Shown here: positions 55,381-64,000 of the stretch, one piece after another
Layout of the letters: each line of letters begins with the position of its first letter
Position numbering within the stretch: position 1 is the first letter of the stretch
NCBI GenBank assembly: GCA_019454045.1
Contig: SKCR01001877.1
Coordinates: 1-64,000, forward strand
DNA length: 64,000 nt
Source: Zanthoxylum bungeanum
Lineage: Eukaryota > Streptophyta > Magnoliopsida > Sapindales > Rutaceae
Direction of reading: 5' to 3'
Translations under genes and position numbers: made by a program
Notes under the pieces: model-generated
The model's input: only the letters and a program-made list of their open reading frames with translations
Told to the model about the DNA's origin: nothing
Databases searched by the model: none

Positions 55381-57300
55381 TGTTGGAGTTCTATGGTCTA
55401 ACTGGGGATCGAATAAAGTAATGAAACATACATGTGAATACTCGAGGAAGTTGTAGAATACTTACATTGATCGGTTGAGTGACGCGAGGAACAAAATCTT
55501 CAAGGTTTTCCCTCCTAGGGCTCACGATTTTGAGCTGAAAAATTGTCCTCATTGAATTCGGCCATGGATGAGTCTCCAAGCTCCAAGCTTATGATGTGAA
55601 TCCAAGCTCACGGGTACAGTTCCCTATCACCTTCGCAAGACTCCGGAAGTGTGCTAGCACTCGGTAATTTTTTGCAGCAAAAATCACCTTCTTGCTTCTC
55701 TTTGAGTCACGGCAGTGCAGTGAAAATTGGAGAAGAAAACAACCCATTGGACGTGAGAGGGAGAATAAGAAAGAGAGAGTTTGTTTTGGTAGTTGGAAGA
55801 AATGTGTATCTAATACACTTTTGAATTTAAAAAAAAATTCATTTTCCTTATTTTTCTTTCCAAAAGTCAAAATGCAATAAAGCCTCAACCACCTCCATCA
55901 ACTATTCACATCACAATGACAAGTTGTCATGTCACTCAAAGTGACTAGACATCACATCAATCGATTGACTAGTGATTTGACGCTTGATATGACTTATGGG
56001 CCGCGCTTTAAATTCGCAATGCGAGTGTGCCCGCAAACACTCCCGGGCTCGGGTTCGCTAATTCCAAATTAACGAATTTTCTGTTGCGACGTAATTAAAT
56101 AATTATGCCTAGTAAAATTACTATTCACATCGCTAACGAATTAATTCTAAATTAACTCGTTCGCCCGAATTAAAATCTAATTTCAATTCCGCGTTGAAAT
56201 CCAATTTCGTTTAATATATCGAATATATTAATTTATCGATTAATTCCAAATTAATCGTTTCTCTCTTTAAATAATATTTTATCCCAGATAAAATATCTCT
56301 GTAATTAATCCCATATTAATTTTCTCTGTCATCTAATTAATCTCAGATTAATAAAGTGCGAGTCATACGTCATCGGCGAATCTTCAGGAAGCGACCCATG
56401 AGATCCCAGATATGTTGGCAGAAAATTCGGTCGTCGGACTATCCGAACACGTACGTACCTAGTACTACGTTTTTTCCGATTTACAAGACAAGGTTGGCTT
56501 CTAGCAAAGCGCCATGCCTACCCAATTCTCCCAGAAATATCCTTACAGGAATATATGATCTATATCAGGCGTAGTATACGTAGTATTGCGTATTTCGATC
56601 CAGTATAGGATGTCACGTGCAAGGCCTAGGGCTGGAAATGTGTGTGCCCCGTACGAAGCACATATCGGATCTCTCGTAACTAGTCTCTATAATCGGATAA
56701 ACATGACCTAGTCATAATATCCCAATAGCTGCAGCATATAAGGGAACCAGTTCCGTATCATATGTGACCATCATCTCCACAATGACTGGAGTGATACTTC
56801 TGTCTCGACATCACACCTAACACACTATGATTCTCAATATACCCAGCAGAGGCGTACACAGAACCTGTTAATGCCCTGGACGACCTAAAACCAAAGTATA
56901 TTGATTGTCGCAAGAATCCAGAGCGAAGCTGTTTTCCGTACCATCGGTAAAACACAATCTCCTACTACAGTTGCATGAGTATCCTATACCCAAATATATG
57001 AGAACTATGATGTTATGCCCTCACAACGCGCACAAGTGTAATACTAGTCTTTTCCGTATTATCGATGTCCAATCTCGATATACTCTGACTAGGGATATTT
57101 AATGATTAAACCTTCATGGATTGATACTGTCTCATATCATCTCAATCCAGGAACTAATCATAAGGACCTCCTATCATTTATACATCTTGGTAATCTAATT
57201 AAAAATGATAAGAGAGCAATTTCCTTTGTCACATAGTTAATTGTACAACAACACCATGATATGTACAAACAGTGACACTATGGGTCATAACTGTCCAACA
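55381..57300 (-). repeat. Copia-H 3' LTR (1920 bp)
   Basis: TGTTGGA...TCCAACA inverted ends. Matches 63187-64000 over its first ~810 bp. ORFs on either strand inside (55391-55888, 56356-56574, 56758-57102) are not conserved genes. Confidence 0.85.
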
Positions 57301-57315
57301 ATCTACCACTTGGCC
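57301..57315 (-). other. Copia-H polypurine tract
   Basis: Minus strand GGCCAAGTGGTAGAT before TGTTGGAC. The frame just upstream reads like the usual copia end (GYRPSGRL-like). Confidence 0.75.
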
Positions 57316-57329
57316 TATAGCCAGTCACT

Positions 57330-57900
57330 CGAGTGTCCAACACCCGAACTATGTACGGTTCGCTCAAGCTTCTATTGAGGAAATTGCTTTCGTCAGCAGA
57401 TTTGCAAGATTATCATCTGATGCAATTTATACGATCATCATATCGCCATGATATATGATCCGAGCGGATCAGATGAATAATCGAAGTATATATCTGGATT
57501 GTTGATGAGACCATTAATTCTTTAGCATGTGCTGTAGCCTAGTTCAGTTGCTAACATAACTATATCTAATCTAATTAGATTTATTATCAATCCAGAAGGC
57601 TTCTATTGCTGCCTCAGCTGCAACAATAACCTGCTTTTCTTGTTTATTCGGTAACAGTATCTTGCTTGGAATATTTCCAACTCACTGTTCCGTTATTCAA
57701 ACAGTATAGTACTGTTATTACGACTTATAGTCGTTTTATCGGTTTGGAAACTTGAAGTATTAAACCCAGTCACTTCAAGTTCTCCTTCTCCATAGTATAA
57801 TACAACATCATTAGTTCCTCTAAGATACTAAATGATGTTCTTAACTTCAATCCAATGACTATCACTTGGATTGGCCCGATTGTGACTCTATATGCTCAAA
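57330..57900 (-). pseudogene. Copia-H RNase H relic
   Basis: On the minus strand, VIVAAEAAIEAFWI lies near 57600-57650 and the C-terminal signature ASDDNLANLLTKAI near 57375-57425 (usual form DDNLADPLTK). Between them are stops and frame changes. Confidence 0.7.
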
Positions 57901-58950
57901 GCGTATGAGACACCAGGTCGCGTACATTTTTCAATGTACGATTTCTCGGAGATTACCAACAACTTTAAATCTATCATAGTAGATCTTTATTCTTAGAATA
58001 AAGGTTGTTTCTCAAAACAATTCTACGGAGAATTTTCTCGAAAGTCAAGCTTTCACCGATTGTATTATGGGAATATTATTTCCAAGAAATTATATATCAT
58101 CATTACACAGGACATTCATTATCAGTGCGCTACCACTAACCCTCTTATATACACAAGAATCATTTTCATTTTGAATTAACTCATACACCATTATGATTAC
58201 ATCAAAATGATAATTCCAAGAACGCTATGCTTGCTTCAATCCATCCATGGATCGAATAACCTGCAAACCTTATTTACTAGCTTTGGTACGACAAAACCGT
58301 CAGGATGTTGTAAACATCCTCCACAAGGTTTCCGTTAAGGAAAGAGGTTTTGGCATTCAGCTGCTATATTTCATGAATGAAACATGCAGCATTAGCAAGC
58401 ATTATCCAAATTGATCTAACATGGCAACATGTAAAATGTTTCATCATAATCGACACAATGTTGATAAAGATACATTTTCGCTACAAGCCTAGCTTAGTAC
58501 GTTGGTATGTTGCCTTCTATGTATGTCTTCCTTGAAGACTTAATAGTACCAATAGGCACAATGCCTTGCAGTACATCAACTAGTATCCAAATATAGTTGG
58601 TATACATGGAATCCATTTCGGATATCATGGCACTTTGCCATAATAGGGAGTCGATACCTTGTATCACTTCCTGATACGTAGTCAGTTCGTATTCTTCAAT
58701 GAGATTGACATCCTTTCGAGGTGAGATAAGAAACCTATACCTCTCAGGTTATTTTCTGACTCTCTCCGACTTACGCGGTTCTTGTGTATTCGAAGATTAC
58801 TGGTATAGTTTCATCCTTGATGAACTATTTGTGTTCCATTAAGGAATCAGTGCCTTGAATAGTATTACTCTGATTTTCATCGAGTTTTACTATCCTCCCA
58901 CTTACCACGGCATATCGGTATTCCTCTTAGGAAAATCGCATGGTGAGCAA
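57900..58950 (-). pseudogene. Copia-H reverse transcriptase relic
   Basis: Minus strand, shifting frames: the RT start is recognisable around 58550-58720 (E.YELTTYQE..QGIDS, SEMDSMYTN..W.LVD and GI.PIG.-like segments). The polymerase core to 57900 is badly decayed and I could not find an intact YVDD. Confidence 0.55.
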
Positions 58951-59990
58951 CAATTACATTGTTCTCTTGTGAGTTGTATAAGTACTATACTTTGGTTTCC
59001 CTAGGATAACCTACAACTTGGGCACTTATCTGATTGGGGATCTAGTTTGGTATCATCCAAACATATGCCTAGCATACCCAATCTACCAGAATGAGAAAAC
59101 CCGGTTTTTCTTCCTGTTCATATCTAATATGAATTCTGTCAAATAGATCTTTATGGAACCTTATTCTAATAAGTGCTGCACTGTTTATGCATATCTGTTG
59201 AAGGAAATGGTAGCTCAGAGCGACTCAAGATTAACCTTATCATGTCTAACAAAATTTGGTTTCTCCGTTTGGACACACCGTCAAATTGACGTGTTCCGGG
59301 ATGAGTCCTCATTGAAAGAATACTGTACTCTTTCAAGTATTTGAGAAACTTATTGCTTAAGTATTTTCATCATGGTCTTACCGTGATGGTTTTATACTTT
59401 AGCCAATCTGTTTGTCTATTTCGTGTCGAAAATTTAAAAGTTTTCGATTTGTGTTTCAAAAGAAACACATAACCATAACGCGATGCAACATCCGTAAAGG
59501 TCACAAAATATTCATATCCACCTCTAGCCTAGCTATACATGGGCCCACCTACGTCACTATGAACCAGGGCTAACATATCGGTGGCATTTACACTCTTACA
59601 AAGTAAAAAGTGTTTTATAGGCACTTTGCCTAATAAACTAGATTCGTAGACTTTATTTTATTGGAATCAAATTAGTCCTAGTACTCACTCTTCAAAAGTG
59701 TGGATATACGAGTCTTGCTTAATTGTGTCCCAAACAACAATGCCACATTTAAGTTTCAACTGATTTACTCAGTTTGAGGTATTTGTTTGTCATGTCATAT
59801 GTTTGAGATTTATTTATATTCAAAATATAAATTCTGTTATTCACATCTAATGTGTTTATCTTAATATCATCTTTATATAAAAACACTTTAGTGTTCTAGA
59901 ATATAAAGGTATACCCGCAATGGGTTAAACCATGATATAGATAATGTTTCTAGTCAAACTAGTTACATTATAACATTTTCCTAATTTAAG
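58950..59990 (-). pseudogene. Copia-H integrase relic
   Basis: Minus strand: GAG-pre-INT MWHCCLGHN near 59740, HSDVGGPMY-like sequence near 59540, the core with FFDTK..NRLAK (59380-59440), and the domain end IWGC.AYV.-like (VC*AYVWMIPN, near 59050). Frames change every few dozen codons. Confidence 0.6.
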
Positions 59991-60049
59991 TACACACCCT
60001 AAGGGTAGTTTCCTAAACTTAGGTATCTATCTACGGTCAAAAACAGCGA

Positions 60050-61200
60050 CAGTTGTCCCGTTTCCGATTAGCAGGTAATCTCAACTGAAGTCAGTATCCC
60101 GCTCATAGCTGCATTCTGCACAACAGTACATATGTGTACCACATCCAGTATTTAAAATCCAATTTTAATACCAGCAGTGAACATGTTTATGACAAACATG
60201 TTTGAAGTCAGAGCCTTGCCCGTCTTCAATTCCTTCATGTCTGCTTTGTCGAAATGACAGTCACGCTTCTGCGATCCTGTTTGCCACAATTTAGGCAGAC
60301 ATTTGGGATATGTCCTTTATCCTCTCAGAAGATTATATGATTTTCCTTTGCCTTTCGCCCGTATCGGCCCCGGAAGCCTTTGGCCAAGCATTGGCCTTCC
60401 GGAATGTCGAAATAAGATGCGCCTTGCGCTTCTTGCCTTATTGCAAACTTTGGCTTTGTCTTCTTGAGAATAGCCATTAACTCTCCAAGAGTTTTTCTAT
60501 TGCAATTTTGTACTTCAAAGATCTAAGAATAGACCTATGAAGATCCTTCAATTTCAATATCATACTATAAGGATCTAATCCTTAGTTCTGATTAAGAAAT
60601 TAAGGAGTCTATTTGGCAAGCTTAATGGCAAGCTTAATGGATTAAGCACTAAAATTATCGTCACATGAATCTTCCAAAGATCATGCTCTACTATTTACTT
60701 AACTCCGGGCTTAGGCCTAATATGTTATTTTATCAAATAAAGTAACTTATTAGTTTCCAGGACCATCCAGAAAGTTTATTCCCAATTTGAAAATTAAAGT
60801 CGTTTAAATACATTTTCACCCAGTATAATGTTTAAACAATAATCTTTCAATTTATGTTGATTCTAATAGTCCAACTATTTAATCAACAATTTAGGTACTA
60901 TTTATTATAATGATTGTTATAGTCTAACTATATAATCAACTATAATTTAATAGGTTTAAATTCAATTATATGATTACTATAATCCAATTATAAAATTAAC
61001 TATTAATTGAAATAGTTTTAATACAGTCCAACTGTTTATTAAAACAACTATTAAATATTAGTCCAACTAATATATTAATTATTTGACGAAAAATTTGAAT
61101 GAGCGCGTATGGAAAATTACTAATGAATATTGCAAATTTAATACTTGCCTCCCACTATTTTTCGGCGAGCCTCTAACCCTTTGTTGAGTGCTCGGGAAAC
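60050..61200 (-). pseudogene. Copia-H gag and protease relic
   Basis: A CCHC-type zinc knuckle is visible on the minus strand at ~60245-60310 (CLNCGKQ...RSVT, expected C..CGK.GH....C), followed by MKELKTGKALTSNMF and a protease start (G.WM.YTYV-like) near 60130. The gag part upstream (60320-61200) is AT-rich and barely recognisable. Confidence 0.5.
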
Positions 61201-63172
61201 CTTGTTTCCCAGTGGGCTAGGATCCCGTTAAATAACACACAATCTTGACTTTGGCCAACAAATTATATGATAATTAACTAGGTAGATCTCTAAGATCAAT
61301 TGGATCCAATCCAATTCCTAGATCCAGTAGGTGGACATCCAAGTCCGAAACATATATCTTATATATGCCAATATATCCAATATATTGCCTAACCTTTTTC
61401 CTCTGAATCAACTAAGCCTTGACTTTGGCACAACAAACTTAGTGATCCCAGTTAAGCGGAACCCATTGATCTTGGAAAGTTTCGTAATCAATGTCGATGG
61501 ACAAGAAGTGATCTTGACTTTGGCCAACAAATCACAACTTGGACAAGACACCGATATGGAACAAAGCCTTCATGATTCAAACACATCCTCGACGGACAAA
61601 GGTCTTGACTTTGGCCAACAAACCAATGCCAGTCTTGGATCTTGAGTAAGAATCACTCAATGGAAGGAAAAACGCTTAATATTATTTGAGGGTTTTTCGC
61701 GTGCAAATTGACAACCAATTTATTATCTTTGTTAAGGTCTCATCACCATACACCATTAAACATGCATTCTAAACACATAATAAGGCGCATATAAATAAAT
61801 ATAATAATAATATGCGGATGGATATTTAACACATTGATCCTAGATCAAATCTCTCCCTTTCCTCTCTCCCGCTAGCACAAGTATTACTTCTACCCGTTAC
61901 ATAACACTTCTAAAGAAACATCATTTACATTGAGGGGAATAGGTGTGAAGAGAAATACAAAGAGTAAGGAGGTAATAGGTTGGACACGCAGGTCCAATTT
62001 AATAAATTCTAAATTTATTACAACAATTTCCAAAATTATCTCACCCATCTAATATCCATCCGATATACATTATTCAAGCATCACAACCATGTATTCACAC
62101 AAGCATGTTATCAATCAATCTAATTCAATTAATTAATCTGATAATTAATGACCATCAAATGTTCAAACAACGATTTGATTTTGCGCGAGTCAAACTCGTT
62201 TTGCGAATAAGTACTCAAAGTACGAATTCTTGAATTAAATTAAACTACAACATTAAATCAAATTTAATTTGCATTTAATACTAATTCATCTATTTAATTC
62301 CAAATTAAATATTACAATTTATTAATGAACTTTTACGAATTAGATTCTAAATTTAATCGCTACGGGTCTCAAAGCCCGATTAACATCCAATGTTAATTTA
62401 ATTAAAGTCCAATGGGCTTTTAATTAATTTCTTAAGGAATGGACTTTTGGTCAATATGGGTCAAACCCAAATACCAAAGCCCATTTAAGGAATCACCCTT
62501 ATTTGCCAAGAAACCAATTTAGGCCCAATTAAATAATTAAGGTCCATTAGTCATAATTGGACTTTATGGATATGGTTTTGATCCCAATTGGATCCAACCA
62601 ATTTACCTAAACCAATCTTGGTACAACCAAGTCCATTAAAGCCCAATTCAACTTTTCAAGCCCAATTCCAAATTTGGCCCAACATAATAAAATTCCAAAA
62701 TTCCATTTTCACAATTTAATTACTCAAAGTGTAATGCCATAATTAATCACCCAAATTAACATTTCCAAAATACAAATTTTTACAATTAATTATGTTCATC
62801 ATGTTCAAAACATGTCCAACACATTTTAATCAAAAATCAAACCCATTTTACATGCTATTAGTCTCGGCAATTAGGGTTAATTTATGTCCGATTTTGTTTC
62901 AATCAAATTAAGTCAACAATCAACATTCCCAATCGTTTCAAGTCATCCAATGATCAACGAAGCAAAAATACTAAGACATTTAGGGTAGTAGTACCTCTCG
63001 GCCAAGCAAAAGATTTGGGCAAAATTTGATCCAATCAATATTTCATGAAATTGATCCATTCCAACTTCAATTAAACATCATTTAAGCATACTTAATCAAA
63101 CAATTTAATCAAATCATGCTCAAAATCAATTTACCCAATTTTAACCCTAAATTCAAGTTTCATGCTCAACTT
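61201..63172 (-). other. Copia-H leader with a repeated CTTGACTTTGGCCAACAA motif
   Basis: Non-coding, AT-rich. The 18-mer CTTGACTTTGGCCAACAA (plus strand) occurs at ~61243, ~61513 and ~61603, and with one change at ~61418. The plus-strand ORF 61331-61645 spans these repeats and is on the wrong strand for the element. 61700-63172 shows only AT-rich, CCCAAT/GGCCCAA-rich sequence. Confidence 0.5.
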
Positions 63173-63186
63173 CGCTCTGATACCAT
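63173..63186 (-). other. Primer-binding site, copia-H (initiator tRNA-Met)
   Basis: Minus strand ATGGTATCAGAGCG directly after the LTR end; TGGTATCAGAGC is the canonical form. Confidence 0.9.
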
Positions 63187-64000
63187 TGTTGGAGTTCTAC
63201 GGTCTAACCGGGGATCGAATAAAGTAATGAAACATACATGTGAATACTCGAGGAAGTTACAGAATACTTACATTGATCGATTGAGCTACGCGAGGAACAA
63301 AATCTTCAAGGTTTTCCCTCATAGGGCTCACGGTTTTGAGCTGAAAAATTGTCCTCATTGAATTCGGCCATGGATGAGTCTCCAAGCTCCAAGCTTCTGA
63401 TGTGATTTCATGCTCACGGGCGCGGTTCCCTATCACCTTCGCAAGACTCCGGAAGTGTGCTAGCACTCGGTAAGTTTTACCGTAAAAATCACCTTCTTGC
63501 TTCTCTTTGAGTCACGGCAGTGCAGTTAAAATTGGAGAAGAAAACAACCCATTGGGCGTGAGAGGGAGAAAAAGAAAGAGAGAGTTGTTTTGGTAGTTGG
63601 AAGAAAATGTGTATCTAATACACTTCTTGAATTTCAAAAAATTCATTTTCCATATTTTGCTTTCCAAAAGTCAAAATGCAATAAAGCCTCAACCACATCC
63701 ATCAACTATTCACATCACAATGACAAGTTGTCATGTCACTCAAAGTGACTAGACATCACATCAATCAATTGACTAGTAATTTGACGCTTGATGTGACTTG
63801 TGGGCCGCGCTTTAAATTCGCAATGCGAGTGCGCCCGCAAACATTCCCGGGCTCGGGTTCGCTAATTCCAAATTAACTAATTTTCCGTTGCGACGTAATT
63901 AAATAATTATGCCTAGTAAAATTACTATTCACATCGCTAACGAATTATTCTAAATTAACTCGTTCGCCCGAATTAAAATATAATTTCAATTCGGCGTTGA
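63187..64000 (-). repeat. Copia-H 5' LTR (partial, cut by window end)
   Basis: Matches 55381-56200 with scattered substitutions. On the minus strand it ends ...CTCCAACA at the PBS. Confidence 0.88.

Larger units (their letters stand above)
55381..64000 (-). mobile_element. Copia-H: Ty1/copia element, 5' LTR runs off the window
   Basis: Minus strand: 5' LTR (from beyond 64000 to 63187), PBS 63173-63186, leader, gag, PR, INT, RT, RNase H relics, PPT 57301-57315, 3' LTR 55381-57300. The LTRs match at about 94 in 100 positions by eye over the first 300 bp. Yet no minus-strand ORF of 60 codons exists between 57300 and 63186. Inserted into the Tat-I LTR; left flank GTCAG (55376-55380). Confidence 0.85.

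Noticed and set aside
61331..61645. Plus ORF of 104 codons in the copia-H leader
   Set aside because: Opposite to the element's direction, built on the repeated CTTGACTTTGG 18-mer, no motif.
1..64000. CRISPR array, bacterial operon, tRNA or rRNA genes
   Set aside because: The direct repeats are minisatellites or LTRs without spacer structure. No tRNA cloverleaf or rRNA sequence was noticed beyond PBS matches, and no Shine-Dalgarno-led ORFs occur.

Overview
This window reads as an intergenic or heterochromatic block of a flowering-plant nuclear genome. It consists almost entirely of nested, decayed LTR retrotransposons. I found no host protein-coding gene, rRNA, tRNA or CRISPR array. The plant assignment rests on four lineages recognised from LTR ends, primer-binding sites (PBS), polypurine tracts (PPT) and coding relics: Ty3/gypsy Tat (Ogre/Retand-like, with a second archaeal-type RNase H), Ty3/gypsy Athila, a chromovirus-like Ty3/gypsy element with an initiator-Met PBS, and two Ty1/copia families. 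The species cannot be named from the sequence.

Layout (element letters are mine). Tat-A (-) runs from left of the window to 8664; it has a ~4 kb LTR and no pol. Athila-B (-), 8665-13189, keeps its 5' LTR, gag and protease and is cut by Tat-A. Tat-C LTR (+) is 13190-14966. Chromovirus D, 14967-19404, is a tandem pair sharing one LTR. It lacks gag, RT and integrase but carries a protease relic followed by an unrecognised ORF. Tat-E (+), 19405-30856, is the only element here with a near-complete gag-PR-RT-RNH-aRNH-INT order, although all parts are broken. After its 3' LTR comes a chimeric leader with a different PBS (30857-31270). Copia-F (+), 31271-42962, has a truncated 5' LTR, and its 3' LTR holds an Athila solo LTR (G, 40965-42777). 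Tat-I (-), 42963-55380, is interrupted by gag/PR-only Athila-J (+), 44375-52230. Athila-J is itself interrupted by solo LTR K (46418-48222), which has a perfect 5-bp target duplication (ATGAC). Copia-H (-) runs from 55381 past the window end.

No gene set cooperates in a host pathway. The coding relics are capsid, protease, polymerase and integrase parts of elements that are now inactive. Several elements (Tat-A, D, J, H) look like non-autonomous copies that must have been moved by proteins from relatives.

The most interesting signals are structural. (1) A long stem-loop in the Tat 5' leaders has an 18-nt loop and G-U-compatible changes, and occurs in three elements. (2) A ~0.9 kb 3' module, with a 65-bp near-identical core, is shared between a Tat and an Athila element. 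(3) An ORF follows protease in chromovirus D. (4) A ~95-bp block occurs in Tat LTRs and in the copia-F leader. (5) A hairpin repeat occurs in every full-length Athila-type LTR. All alignments were done by eye.
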